Shown here one piece after another: positions 1 through 6,996 of a stretch of DNA of 8,883 nt. The position numbers and the translations under genes were made by a program. Source of the stretch: Methanobacterium sp. GTDB lineage: Archaea > Methanobacteriota > Methanobacteria > Methanobacteriales > Methanobacteriaceae. Below the pieces are notes generated by a model. That model did no database searches. It had not been told where the DNA came from and was given only the letters and a program-made list of their open reading frames with translations. How positions within the stretch are numbered: position 1 is the stretch's first letter; each line of letters starts with the position of its first letter. The stretch spans positions 1 through 8,883 of the forward strand of contig WASR01000297.1 in assembly GCA_009712615.1 (NCBI GenBank), written 5' to 3'.

Positions 1-1417
1 ATTCTGCTGCGGCGTAGAGCACTTCCAAATTTAAATCAATTAAATGTGGTTTTTTCGCAAAGGTTTGAGAAATTGCACTTTTGAAATCATCATCAGACAT
101 ATCATCAGACACTTCCATTAAAACTCCCAACATGGCAGTATTAGCTGCCTTGCCAACACCATGTTCCTTGGCAATTTTTAATGCAGGAACCCCAATGGCT
201 TTAACACCTTCAGGTGGTTTGAAATCCCCAATCTCTTCATCATATAAGATCGTTCCACCTTTTTTTACTCTTTCAGCAAATTCTTCCAGTGAAGGCCTGT
301 TTAAGGCTACTAAAATGTCTGATCTGTAAACAACTGGTGATCCTATAATTTCCCCTGAAACAATCACAGTACAGTTAGATGTTCCTCCTCGCTGTTCCGG
401 ACCATATGAAGGATACCATGAAACATGCCTACGTGCCTTACATGCTGCTTCTGCCAATATAAGGCCCATGCTCAGAACTCCCTGACCGCCAAATCCAGAT
501 ATCTTTACCACTTTGGTTTCAAATTCAGGGTCATCTATTGCTCCTAATGAACTTTCCTCTTCCACATCAAATATTTTGTCCAGTGCTTCCTTTGAAAAAT
601 CACTGGGTTCCCTACACAGAGGTTCAACTTCTGCAGTTCTATCCCTGAAATTTGCCAGAGGAAATTCAACTTCCATCTGTTCATTCAAAAATTTCTCTGC
701 ACCCTCAGCATCCTGCCTCAGGTTGGTTGGACATGGTGATAACAGTTCTACAAATGCATAGCCTTTGCCATCCCTCTGGATCTCCAATGCCTTCCTAACA
801 GCCCTTCTTGCCTTCCGAATGTGTGATGGATCAGACAATGATACTCTTTCTATGAATACTGGTGCTTTAAGATTGTTTAAAAGTTCAGACATGTGGAGGG
901 GATAACCTGTATAACGAGGATCCCTTCCATCTTGACAAGTGACTGTGACCTCTCCAATCAAAGTTGTGGGTGCCATCTGTCCCCCTGTCATTCCATAGAC
1001 AGTGTTGTTTATGAAGAAAACCGCCATTTTCTCTCCCCTGTTGGCAGCTTGAATGGTTTCATTTAATCCTATGGAAGCTAAATCACCATCTCCTTGGTAA
1101 AGAATTACAACTGCATCTTCTTCTGCCCTTGAAAGACCCGTACCTACTGCTGGAGCTCTTCCATGAGCAACTTGTACATGTCCACAGTCGAAGTAGTAGT
1201 ATGCAAATACTGCACATCCAACAGGACTGGTCATTACCATTCTGTCTTGAATTTTAAGATCATCAACAGCTTCTCCTATCAGTTTGTGGAGTATTCCGTG
1301 TCCACAACCAGAACAGTAATGTGTTGCTGTTGGGGCACTCCCCCCCTTTCTTGGAAACTCACTAAGAATGGTTTCAGGTTTTCCTAATATCTTCTCATCT
1401 TCTAGTTTATTAGACAT
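1..1417 (-). CDS. vorA: 2-oxoisovalerate (branched-chain 2-oxoacid):ferredoxin oxidoreductase, fused beta+gamma subunit VorA (3' end cut by window edge)
   Basis: The reading frame stays open from ATG 1417 to the left edge, giving 472 complete codons with no stop. I recall the Methanothermobacter VorA as about 475-480 aa, so only a few residues should be missing. Residues about 1-290 are the thiamine-pyrophosphate (beta) domain, with HYCSGCGHG at 33-41, GDGD at 109-112 and the following [11 protein letters not shown] stretch that typically bind TPP and Mg. Residues about 300-472 are the gamma domain, beginning with the glycine loop GFGGQG at 308-313. The enzyme interconverts branched 2-oxo acids with acyl-CoA plus CO2 using ferredoxin in the cytoplasm. 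The start overlaps the vorB stop by 8 bases, and its strong SD (GGGGGAG, 1422-1428) lies inside the vorB C-terminal codons, which suggests translational coupling. Vor rather than Kor or Por is chosen from the fused architecture, the neighbouring VorB and VorC, and the adjacent acyl-CoA synthetase; substrate range is inferred. Confidence 0.93.
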   Translation of the reverse strand, partial: MSNKLEDEKILGKPETILSEFPRKGGSAPTATHYCSGCGHGILHKLIGEAVDDLKIQDRMVMTSPVGCAVFAYYYFDCGHVQVAHGRAPAVGTGLSRAEEDAVVILYQGDGDLASIGLNETIQAANRGEKMAVFFINNTVYGMTGGQMAPTTLIGEVTVTCQDGRDPRYTGYPLHMSELLNNLKAPVFIERVSLSDPSHIRKARRAVRKALEIQRDGKGYAFVELLSPCPTNLRQDAEGAEKFLNEQMEVEFPLANFRDRTAEVEPLCREPSDFSKEALDKIFDVEEESSLGAIDDPEFETKVVKISGFGGQGVLSMGLILAEAACKARRHVSWYPSYGPEQRGGTSNCTVIVSGEIIGSPVVYRSDILVALNRPSLEEFAERVKKGGTILYDEEIGDFKPPEGVKAIGVPALKIAKEHGVGKAANTAMLGVLMEVSDDMSDDDFKSAISQTFAKKPHLIDLNLEVLYAAAE

Positions 1418-2471
1418 TATTCTCCCCCGCTACTTCGATTATTTTATTGGCTACAGTTTCAATATCTACTAAATTTCCACCCATCCTGTTAACAAGTTCC
1501 ACAGGACGTTTACATCCTATTGCAAGTACTATATCATCCCTCATTTGACCATTACTCATTTCTACAGATATGAAACTACAATCTCTTTTTGCAATGTCCT
1601 TAAGAGCTTTTTCAGGGAAGGGGAATAGTGTTTTTGGCCTGAATAATCCTGCTTTTATTCCCATTGATCTGGCTTTATCCACCGCAGACCTGGATATCCT
1701 GCTGCTTATACCGTATGAAACTAGGATAATGTCGGCATCTTCAATTAAATAAGTATCATAATCAACTTCTTTAGCTTTAATTTCTTCATATTTCTCTTGT
1801 AATTTGAAATTAAAGTCTTCAAGTTGGTCAAAGTCTAGGAATATAGAAGTTACCAGATTATTTTTTGTTTCATGATTTCCACAAACTGCCCATGATGTGT
1901 CAATCTCTGGTTTGACTGCTTCTTTTGGGAATTGGAGAGGTTCTACCATTTGACCTAGAACTCCATCTGCAAGGATTATGACTGGATTTTTGTATTTGTC
2001 TGCGAGATCAAATGCTTTCATTGTGAAATCACACATTTCCTGAACCGAGTCTGGAGCCAGAACAATGTTTTTGTAGTTCCCATGACCTCCTCCCTTGACA
2101 AGTTGTGTGTAATCCGCTTGTTCAGGTCCAATATTTCCCAGTCCTGGGCCTGCACGCATTATGTCCACAATTACACATGGTAGTTCAGCTCCGGCTAAGA
2201 AAGATATTCCTTCCTGTTTCAAACTTATTCCAGGTCCTGATGATGCTGTCATCACCCTGTGACCTGCAGCTGACGCTCCGTATACCATGTTTATTGCTGC
2301 TTCCTCGGATTCTGCCTGGACAAATTTTCTCCCAACCATTGGAAAGTACTTTGATGCTTCGTGGAGGACTTCTGTTGCGGGTGTTATAGGATAACCAAAG
2401 TAGCAGTCACATCCTGCGTACATTGCCCCGATTATAACGGCTGTGTTTCCTTTAATGAGTTGTGTTGCCAT
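1410..2471 (-). CDS. vorB: 2-oxoisovalerate:ferredoxin oxidoreductase, alpha-type subunit VorB
   Basis: This 353-residue protein has the length and layout of VorB, the alpha-type subunit of 2-oxoacid:ferredoxin oxidoreductases, which contributes to substrate and TPP binding at the interface with VorA. Visible family blocks are GYPITPATE near 26-34, [19 protein letters not shown] at 52-70, [13 protein letters not shown] at 75-87 and [11 protein letters not shown] near 110-120. A Rossmann-like C-terminal domain covers about 250-345 ([16 protein letters not shown]). The sequence closely matches my memory of Methanothermobacter VorB. A strong SD (GGAGGAGG, ending 7 bases before the ATG) fixes the start at 2471, even though this puts the first 40 bases inside vorC. 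It belongs to the vorC-vorB-vorA operon, and its stop overlaps the vorA start. No truncation or missing motif is apparent. Confidence 0.95.
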   Translation of the reverse strand: MATQLIKGNTAVIIGAMYAGCDCYFGYPITPATEVLHEASKYFPMVGRKFVQAESEEAAINMVYGASAAGHRVMTASSGPGISLKQEGISFLAGAELPCVIVDIMRAGPGLGNIGPEQADYTQLVKGGGHGNYKNIVLAPDSVQEMCDFTMKAFDLADKYKNPVIILADGVLGQMVEPLQFPKEAVKPEIDTSWAVCGNHETKNNLVTSIFLDFDQLEDFNFKLQEKYEEIKAKEVDYDTYLIEDADIILVSYGISSRISRSAVDKARSMGIKAGLFRPKTLFPFPEKALKDIAKRDCSFISVEMSNGQMRDDIVLAIGCKRPVELVNRMGGNLVDIETVANKIIEVAGENNV

Positions 2472-2740
2472 TCTATATCCTCCTCCTTTTCTTTTTTCTT
2501 CTTAGCTTTTTTTGGTATGTGAACTTCTATTGCTAAAGGTTCTGGGCATGTGTAGTAACAATCCCCGCACCCTGTACAACCTTCTCCTGTGTAAACTACG
2601 TAGTGATATCCCCGTTCATTTAGAGAATCACTCATCTTTAAAACACCCTTTCGGCATGCTAAAACACACCTATCACATTCTTTACATTCTAATGCATTTA
2701 TAACAGGATAGGGTTCGTTTTTATCCTTTTTTTCTGTCAT
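2432..2740 (-). CDS. vorC: 2-oxoisovalerate:ferredoxin oxidoreductase, 2x[4Fe-4S] ferredoxin subunit VorC
   Basis: This 102-residue ferredoxin-like subunit carries two cluster motifs: C19-x2-C22-x2-C25-x3-C29 and C55-x2-C58-x2-C61-x3-C65-P. It should pass electrons between the VorAB active site and external ferredoxin. The first cluster motif is followed by Arg instead of the usual Pro. After about residue 76 the protein becomes a Lys/Glu-rich tail and then reads out of frame through the first 40 bases of vorB; the vorB SD supplies the Glu-Glu-Asp codons. This tail is unlikely to be conserved. An A7 run at 2507-2513 sits just before it, with a -1-frame stop at 2502-2504. No clear SD precedes ATG 2740, but a TATA-like box lies 25 bases upstream, so a leaderless transcript is possible. 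First gene of the vorCBA unit; subunit identity is secure, the true C-terminus less so. Confidence 0.9.
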   Translation of the reverse strand: MTEKKDKNEPYPVINALECKECDRCVLACRKGVLKMSDSLNERGYHYVVYTGEGCTGCGDCYYTCPEPLAIEVHIPKKAKKKKEKEEDIEWQHNSLKETQPL

Positions 2741-2758
2741 GATATCAAATCTTTAATA

Positions 2759-2765
2759 ATTTATA
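2759..2765 (-). promoter_or_regulatory. Possible TATA box for vorC (leaderless transcript)
   Basis: On the minus strand the sequence TATAAAT, within a longer AT-only stretch, begins 25 bases before the vorC ATG. That spacing would put transcription start at or next to the start codon. This fits the lack of a recognisable SD in front of vorC and the T-tract just upstream. It is inference from spacing alone, and AT-rich intergenic DNA yields such matches by chance. Confidence 0.35.
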
Positions 2766-2776
2766 TTTTAATTTCT

Positions 2777-2784
2777 AAAAAAAA
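2777..2784 (-). terminator. Possible T8 terminator/attenuator after the acyl-CoA synthetase gene
   Basis: Nineteen bases after the synthetase TAG stop, the minus strand has an uninterrupted run of eight T preceded by CACC. Archaeal RNA polymerase commonly terminates at such tracts without a hairpin. If active, it would partly separate the regulator-synthetase transcript from vorCBA. No strong stem-loop was seen. Confidence 0.35.
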
Positions 2785-2803
2785 GGTGAATAGAAATAAG
2801 TAT

Positions 2804-4480
2804 CTATTTACCTTCTCCTTCATCCTTTTCTCTTATTTCAATACGTCTTATTTTGCCGCTTATTGTTTTTGGAAGTTCATCCACAAACTCAACTACCCTA
2901 GGATATTTGTATGGAGCTGTAACAGCCTTAACATGATTTTGAATATCCTTCTTAAGCTGTTCAGACGGTTCATAACCCTTGGCCAAAACAATTGTGGCTT
3001 TAACAACCTGCCCCCTAACTGGATCAGGAACTCCTGTGATGGCACACTCCAATACAGATGGATGTGAAATAACAGCACTTTCCACTTCAAATGGACCTAT
3101 TCTATAGCCAGAACTCTTGATAATATCATCATTCCTTCCAACGAACCAAAGATATCCATCTTCATCCTTCCATGCAGTGTCTCCAGTATGGTAATAATCA
3201 TCATACCATGCTTTTTTGGTATTTTTATTATCCATATAATATCCTGAAAAGAGTCCTGGAGGTTTTCCATCCTTTGTTCCTATAACAATTTCTCCTTCCT
3301 CACCAACATCCACAATTTTACCCTTCTTATCCATCAGTTGAATATTGTATCCCGGTGATGGTTTGCCCATTGATCCAGGTCTTGGTTCGGTCCATGTGAA
3401 ATTTCCTATGCTGATCACTGTTTCTGTCTGTCCAAAACCTTCCATTAACCTTAATCCTGTGAATTCGTAAAATTTGTTGTAAACTTCAGGGTTTAAAGGT
3501 TCTCCTGCTGTTACAGCATACTTCAATGTGGAAAAATCATATTGAGATAGATCTTCCTTGATCAGGAATCTGTAAATTGTTGGAGGTGCACAGAATGTGG
3601 TTACACCATGTTTTGATGCTTTTTCAAGCATTTCAGCAGCATCAAAGCGATCGTAGTCATAGACAAACACTGCGCTGCCTGCTATCCACTGTCCGTAAAT
3701 TTTTCCCCACAGACACTTGGCCCAACCAGTATCTGCCACAGTGTAGTGCAAACCATCGTCAATTACATTTTGCCAGTACTTTGCAGTTATAATGTGTCCA
3801 AGTGGATAGGTGAAATCATGCATGATCATTTTTGGAAGTCCTGTTGTTCCTGATGAGAAATATACAACAGAAGGATCATCAAGTTCTGTAGCTTCATCAC
3901 CGGTAGGTCTTGTAAATTCAGAAGATTTGGATTCAAGTTCTGATTTGAAATCTAACCAGCCTTCTCTTTTTCCTCCAACAACTGCTTTGATTATTGTGTT
4001 GGATTTAAGTTGTTTTTCAGCTTTATCAACAGATTCAGGTACTCCTTCCTCTCCAATACATACTAACATTTTGATATCTGCACTTTCTATCCTGTACACA
4101 ATATCCTTGGATTTCAGCATGTGGGTCGCTGGAATTGGTATTGCACCTATCTTGTTAAGTCCCAACAGGCAGAACCAAAATTCATACCTGCTTTTTAATG
4201 TGAGCATGACTGTGTCACCTTTAACAAGTCCACAATCCCTGAACAGATTTGCAGCCTTATCACTGTAAATTTTCAGGTCTTTAAAGGTGAATATTCTTTC
4301 CTCATCGTTGTCGTTGCACCATACAATGGCAATTTTTTCTGGATCCATTTCAGCATATTTGTCAACCACATCGTAGGAAAAGTTAAATTCTTCAGGTATA
4401 TTTATCCTGAAGTTTTCTTCAAAATCATTGTATGATTCAAAATCAGTTTTTGAAACAAATTCGTTGAGTAACGATGACAT
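2804..4480 (-). CDS. AMP-forming acyl-CoA synthetase (medium- or branched-chain type, ACSM/Macs-like)
   Basis: This 558-residue enzyme of the ANL superfamily should activate a carboxylic acid to its acyl-CoA through an acyl-adenylate in the cytoplasm. Diagnostic motifs are the ATP/phosphate loop [11 protein letters not shown] at 207-217, GFGQTE at 348-353, HTGD at 431-434, the hinge region [16 protein letters not shown] at 448-463, and PKTISGK at 537-543 with catalytic Lys543. Length and full motif order indicate an intact enzyme. It resembles medium-chain acyl-CoA synthetases more than true acetyl-CoA synthetases, which are about 100 residues longer. I recall a related Methanosarcina acetivorans enzyme reported to prefer 2-methylbutyrate. 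Lying between an HTH-cupin regulator (52 bases upstream) and vorCBA (63 bases downstream), it probably supplies branched-chain acyl-CoA for reductive carboxylation. GAGGG about 9 bases before ATG 4480 supports the start. The exact substrate cannot be read from sequence. Confidence 0.9.
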   Translation of the reverse strand: MSSLLNEFVSKTDFESYNDFEENFRINIPEEFNFSYDVVDKYAEMDPEKIAIVWCNDNDEERIFTFKDLKIYSDKAANLFRDCGLVKGDTVMLTLKSRYEFWFCLLGLNKIGAIPIPATHMLKSKDIVYRIESADIKMLVCIGEEGVPESVDKAEKQLKSNTIIKAVVGGKREGWLDFKSELESKSSEFTRPTGDEATELDDPSVVYFSSGTTGLPKMIMHDFTYPLGHIITAKYWQNVIDDGLHYTVADTGWAKCLWGKIYGQWIAGSAVFVYDYDRFDAAEMLEKASKHGVTTFCAPPTIYRFLIKEDLSQYDFSTLKYAVTAGEPLNPEVYNKFYEFTGLRLMEGFGQTETVISIGNFTWTEPRPGSMGKPSPGYNIQLMDKKGKIVDVGEEGEIVIGTKDGKPPGLFSGYYMDNKNTKKAWYDDYYHTGDTAWKDEDGYLWFVGRNDDIIKSSGYRIGPFEVESAVISHPSVLECAITGVPDPVRGQVVKATIVLAKGYEPSEQLKKDIQNHVKAVTAPYKYPRVVEFVDELPKTISGKIRRIEIREKDEGEGK

Positions 4481-4532
4481 ATATAATTCCCTCTTTTTAC
4501 CCTATTTCCCCAAATGTTTTCATAAAATAACT

Positions 4533-5087
4533 TTATAATATTATCGCAAGGAATTTGGCTTTTTCACCATTTAATGCTTCCATTGCGTGTTCGTAAGATG
4601 AATCAAAGAATATCGAATCACCCTTTTCAAGCACGATCTCGTTATCATGAATGTACAATTTAAGCGTTCCATCGATCACGTAGTTGAATTCCTGTCCAGG
4701 ATGAGAATTGGTGGATGGTTTACCAAGATCCTTCCTTGGTTTTACAGTAACAATGAATGGCTCTGCTTTTTTGTGTATAAATTTTTCAGCAAGGTTTTCG
4801 TATTTGTACTGTTTTCTCCTTTCAACCCCTACACCTTTACCCTTCCTTGTAACTGTGAATATATGCATCCTAGTTTCTTCACCAGTTAAGAGCAGCCCCA
4901 TATCCACCTTTAAAATTTGTGCAATTTCATAGAGTACGCTTGCAGGGATATCCAGTTTTCCTTCTTCATAGTTCCTGTAAGTTTCCAATGGAACACCTAA
5001 ACTGGCCACAATATCTTCGATTTCAATATCAGAAAGTTCCCTTAATTCCTTTACACGCTGGGCAATTTCTATCATTTTTTCTTTCAT
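4533..5087 (-). CDS. XRE-family HTH transcriptional regulator with C-terminal cupin domain
   Basis: This 184-residue protein has two domains. Residues about 7-68 form an XRE/Cro-type helix-turn-helix (VKELRELSD, then [21 protein letters not shown]), expected to bind operator DNA. Residues about 110-183 form a cupin_2 barrel likely to sense a small ligand. The barrel keeps H129, E133 and H167 at cupin metal-ligand positions but has HPG where many cupins have HxH, so metal binding is uncertain. An AAGGAG SD 7 bases upstream selects ATG 5087 over the in-frame ATG at 5075. As first gene of the minus-strand cluster, it probably controls the synthetase and vorCBA and itself; candidate sites lie in the divergent region 5118-5190. 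Family members often regulate metabolism of the gene next door. The ligand (an organic acid, acyl-CoA or amino acid) and sign of control are not visible. Confidence 0.9.
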   Translation of the reverse strand: MKEKMIEIAQRVKELRELSDIEIEDIVASLGVPLETYRNYEEGKLDIPASVLYEIAQILKVDMGLLLTGEETRMHIFTVTRKGKGVGVERRKQYKYENLAEKFIHKKAEPFIVTVKPRKDLGKPSTNSHPGQEFNYVIDGTLKLYIHDNEIVLEKGDSIFFDSSYEHAMEALNGEKAKFLAIIL

Positions 5088-5123
5088 ATTCGAACTCCTT
5101 GATTAGCTAAAAAAACATTAGAA

Positions 5124-5173
5124 TATTCAAAATAATTATAATGATTGTTAATGACAATTTAGTTATTCAAAAT
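5124..5173. promoter_or_regulatory. Candidate operator region: 10-bp direct repeats flanking a near-palindrome
   Basis: TATTCAAAAT occurs exactly at 5124-5133 and 5164-5173, 40 bp apart start to start, so roughly on one helical face. Between them, 5144-5158 reads ATTGTTAATGACAAT, a near-palindrome with perfect 5-base arms, lying just upstream of the minus-strand TATA-like box. The arrangement sits between divergent promoters and next to an HTH regulator gene, as expected for its operator. AT-rich composition makes chance repeats likely enough to keep confidence moderate. Confidence 0.4.
5132..5142 (-). promoter_or_regulatory. Likely TATA box for the HTH-cupin regulator operon
   Basis: The minus strand reads ATTATAATTAT, centred about 50 bases before ATG 5087. 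Transcription would start near 5112, leaving a short leader of about 25 bases that contains the AAGGAG SD. Spacing is good for an archaeal promoter; no distinct BRE can be named. Confidence 0.45.
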
Positions 5174-5178
5174 TCTGA

Positions 5179-5187
5179 TATATATAA
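5179..5187 (+). promoter_or_regulatory. Likely TATA box for the adenosine-specific kinase gene
   Basis: TATATATAA is the best archaeal TATA match in this intergenic region. On the plus strand it predicts transcription start near 5208 and a leader of roughly 85-90 bases before the TTG start. The core is nearly symmetric, so it could also serve the minus strand. The leader contains a weak C-T5/A7-G inverted repeat at 5211-5229 of unknown meaning. Confidence 0.45.
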
Positions 5188-5295
5188 TGATCCCCTTTAG
5201 TAGAATTAATCTTTTTGGGGTAAAAAAAGATCGTTCAAATCTAGAAGTAATTGAAAAAACAAAGTAAATAACAAACTGATTATGGAGGAATTTCA

Positions 5296-5784
5296 TTGGA
5301 AATGAAACTAAAAATGGTCAAAGTTGAAGCCCCCGAGGATTGCAACATCATTCTTGGGCAGAGTCATTTTATAAAAACAGTTGAAGACTTGTACGAAGCA
5401 ATATTCAATACTGTACCCAATGCAAAATTTGGAATTGCATTTTCAGAAGCATCAGGAGACTGTTTAGTTAGAACAGAAGGAAACGATGAAGAAATGGAAG
5501 AATTTGTTGCTGATAAAATGTTTGAAATAGGGTGTGGACATTCATTTTTGATAATTTTGGAAAATGCTTTTCCAATAAATGTTATACATAGAATTAAAAG
5601 TGTTCCAGAAGTGGTTAACATATACTGCGCTACTGCCAACCCAGTTGAAATTTTAATAGTGGAAACAGAACAGGGAAGAGGAATTGTGGGTGTTGTTGAT
5701 GGATTTAAACCTAAGGGAATAGAAAACGAAGATGATAAAGATTTCAGAAGGAAATTTTTGAGGGAGATCGGATATAAATTTTAA
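5296..5784 (+). CDS. Adenosine-specific kinase family protein (Adenosine_kin, formerly DUF355)
   Basis: This 162-residue protein matches the small archaeal/bacterial adenosine-specific kinase family from end to end. Recognisable blocks are [15 protein letters not shown] at 21-35, [16 protein letters not shown] at 44-59, [16 protein letters not shown] at 81-96, ATANP at 112-116 and [14 protein letters not shown] at 123-136. The family assignment is strong. The biochemical role, phosphorylation or binding of adenosine, rests on limited work on a Pyrobaculum member as I recall and is tentative. The gene begins with TTG: the SD GGAGG (5284-5288) is 7 bases from TTG 5296 but 13 from the in-frame ATG at 5302. 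It is transcribed divergently from the HTH-cupin regulator, so its expression could be affected by that regulator, though no functional link is evident. Confidence 0.9.
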   Translation: MEMKLKMVKVEAPEDCNIILGQSHFIKTVEDLYEAIFNTVPNAKFGIAFSEASGDCLVRTEGNDEEMEEFVADKMFEIGCGHSFLIILENAFPINVIHRIKSVPEVVNIYCATANPVEILIVETEQGRGIVGVVDGFKPKGIENEDDKDFRRKFLREIGYKF

Positions 5785-5789
5785 AAATC

Positions 5790-5809
5790 AGATTTAGGCC
5801 CATAAATCT
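5790..5809 (+). terminator. Weak stem-loop after the adenosine-specific kinase gene
   Basis: AGATTTA (5790-5796) and TAAATCT (5803-5809) form a perfect 7-bp AT-rich stem with a 6-base loop, starting 6 bases after the stop codon. No T-run follows on the plus strand, so it may be an RNA 3'-end structure rather than a terminator. Confidence 0.25.
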
Positions 5810-5863
5810 AAATTAAGCCCAAATTATAGACTACAAAAAAAAGTTATAGTCAGCAGTCCAATA

Positions 5864-5872
5864 ATATTATAA
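5864..5872 (+). promoter_or_regulatory. Possible TATA box for the 108-aa hypothetical gene
   Basis: ATATTATAA lies about 45 bases before ATG 5915, which would give a transcription start near 5893-5896 and a leader of about 20 bases holding the AGGTG SD. This suggests the gene has its own promoter rather than depending on the kinase gene 130 bases upstream. The match is modest in an AT-rich background. Confidence 0.35.
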
Positions 5873-5914
5873 TGGTTAAAAAAACAGGTTATTGAACTTT
5901 TGTAGGTGTTTATA

Positions 5915-6241
5915 ATGGATGAAACCAACGTGGTATTTACTGTAAATATGAAACACAACAAGTATAAAGATGAAAAAACCTTAGAAGTTAGTGAAGAAAA
6001 TGTGACAATACAGTCGAGACAAGGTGGCAGTGTTGTTATGAATTTTGAGGGTACAAAATCTGAGATAATGAATATAAATGATTTTTTCAACGAAATAAAC
6101 GATGTTGAACCTATAAAAGTTAACATCGCAGGATCTGGTGATGTTGATCATTACTTTAGAGGTCTTTCAGATATGGTTGAAGATACTGAAGGACTTTACA
6201 AGCTCAGAGTGACCCTGCAGTTTTTATCTACAACTGTATAG
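5915..6241 (+). CDS. Conserved-looking hypothetical protein, 108 aa, function unknown
   Basis: I do not recognise this protein. The start is set at ATG 5915 because AGGTG (5904-5908) is a well-placed SD 6 bases upstream; the in-frame GTG at 5906 lies inside that SD. The product is acidic and soluble, with no signal peptide, membrane segment or cysteine. Alternating beta-type stretches are visible: VVFTVNMKHNKY, KTLEVSEENVTIQ, GGSVVMNFEG and, at the end, YKLRVTLQFLSTTV. A helical region lies between them (MNINDFFNEIND). This suggests a small alpha/beta or beta-sandwich domain. Its 3' end overlaps the converging flavoprotein gene by 14 bases. The antisense frame is open too but encodes only a hydrophobic, SD-less shadow, so the plus strand is preferred. 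Confidence 0.75.
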   Translation: MDETNVVFTVNMKHNKYKDEKTLEVSEENVTIQSRQGGSVVMNFEGTKSEIMNINDFFNEINDVEPIKVNIAGSGDVDHYFRGLSDMVEDTEGLYKLRVTLQFLSTTV

Positions 6242-6809
6242 ATTGAGAGTGTTTCTCAAATATAGATGGAATTTCGTTTGGGTGCTCAAAAACAGTGGTG
6301 TTTGGCATGTTAGACAAATTTTCCACATGCTTAGCATCATCCCGGGTTATGTTAAGAACCAAATCTTTACCATTTGGCAGTTTTGTTATTGTTTCACCCT
6401 CTCTAAAATCCGTTGGCATTATATAAATTGGTGTTGAAGTTTTTTGTCCCATAATTGCAGCATTTGTGAGTAATGTGTCCGCTATTCTTAAAGATATCTT
6501 TGCTACTGTGTTGGAAGTCGCAGGAGCAATTAACAAAAAATCAAACGTTCCAAGTTGAATCTTACCCGCTAAAAATGGAGAATTTGCATTTATCTCAGTC
6601 CATGTTTTGTCGAATAATGTTTCAAGAGTATTGGACAAATTATAGTATTTTAAGACTTGATCCCCTGCCTTAGATATGAAAACCCGGATATCGAAGGTGT
6701 CTTTATATTTTTCTTTCATCTGTTCCATTATTTCTACAGTTTCAAGAATTTTTTCACCACTACCTGTGATTCCCCAAGCAACCTTGTGTTTTTTACCCTT
6801 GACTATCAT
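6228..6809 (-). CDS. Archaeal FMN flavoprotein of the AfpA / dihydromethanopterin reductase (DmrB) family
   Basis: This 193-residue flavoprotein belongs to the PPC-decarboxylase-like (HFCD) fold. Motifs are the N-terminal phosphate-binding loop AWGITGSGE at 11-19, S46-K47 after the second strand, LLIAPATSNTVAKI at 92-105 and ADTLLTNAA at 110-118, the typical FMN-binding elements. Archaeoglobus AfpA accepts electrons from ferredoxin, and the related DmrB reduces dihydromethanopterin to tetrahydromethanopterin, the C1 carrier of methanogenesis. Either role suits this organism, and the sequence alone does not separate them. No Fe-S cysteine motif is present. ATG 6809 is the only reasonable start, since a stop lies two codons upstream, yet there is no SD; initiation may be leaderless or coupled to the small upstream frame (6793-6960), whose end overlaps by 17 bases. 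The 3' end overlaps the converging hypothetical gene by 14 bases. Confidence 0.85.
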   Translation of the reverse strand: MIVKGKKHKVAWGITGSGEKILETVEIMEQMKEKYKDTFDIRVFISKAGDQVLKYYNLSNTLETLFDKTWTEINANSPFLAGKIQLGTFDFLLIAPATSNTVAKISLRIADTLLTNAAIMGQKTSTPIYIMPTDFREGETITKLPNGKDLVLNITRDDAKHVENLSNMPNTTVFEHPNEIPSIFEKHSQSIQL

Positions 6810-6960
6810 GTATTAATATTTGGTTCTTTTGAATTAAATTTTTTTCGTGGAGGCACAGATAGTTTTCAATGCTTCCAAACTGTAGATTTAATTTTTCTAA
6901 TTTTTTTATGAAAGGATATATCTTTCTTGGATCAATAGTTTCATAAACCAACTCGATCAT
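6793..6960 (-). CDS. Possible small protein, 55 aa, overlapping the flavoprotein start
   Basis: A frame from ATG 6960 to TAA 6793 encodes 55 residues starting MIELVYETIDPRKIYPF. The composition looks protein-like: a charged, amphipathic probable helix (FIKKLEKLNLQF), one cysteine, and GAA/AAA/ATA/GGA codon choices like the neighbours. The frame is open further upstream to 7122, but that part is antisense to the CxxC mini-protein and reads as hydrophobic shadow, so ATG 6960 is preferred. It overlaps the flavoprotein start by 17 bases, as operon partners often do. Against it: no SD, no recognised family, and a very short gap to the divergent plus-strand gene. It may be a real partner of the flavoprotein or a chance frame. 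Confidence 0.4.
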   Translation of the reverse strand: MIELVYETIDPRKIYPFIKKLEKLNLQFGSIENYLCLHEKNLIQKNQILIHDSQG

Positions 6961-6996
6961 TATGATACAATAAAAAGTTAGTATTGGGGTGTTAGG

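Noticed and set aside
81..761. Two 82-codon plus-strand frames
   Set aside because: Both are antisense to the gamma and beta domains of VorA, which is continuous and motif-complete on the minus strand.
3810..4268. 152-codon open frame on the plus strand
   Set aside because: It is antisense to the acyl-CoA synthetase, whose motifs are intact on the minus strand; its Ser/Leu/Pro-rich translation is typical of shadow frames.
2804..4480. Classical acetyl-CoA synthetase (Acs) identity for the AMP-forming enzyme
   Set aside because: At 558 residues it is clearly shorter than Acs, and its motif context and vorCBA neighbours fit the medium/branched-chain type better.
5211..5229. C-T5 / A5-G inverted repeat in the kinase leader as a riboswitch or terminator
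   Set aside because: The stem would be nearly all A-U pairs with no conserved aptamer features; too weak to call.
5824..6126. 100-codon hydrophobic minus-strand frame
   Set aside because: It is antisense to the 108-aa gene, which has a well-placed SD and balanced composition; the Phe/Ile/Ser-rich translation is what AT-rich antisense gives.
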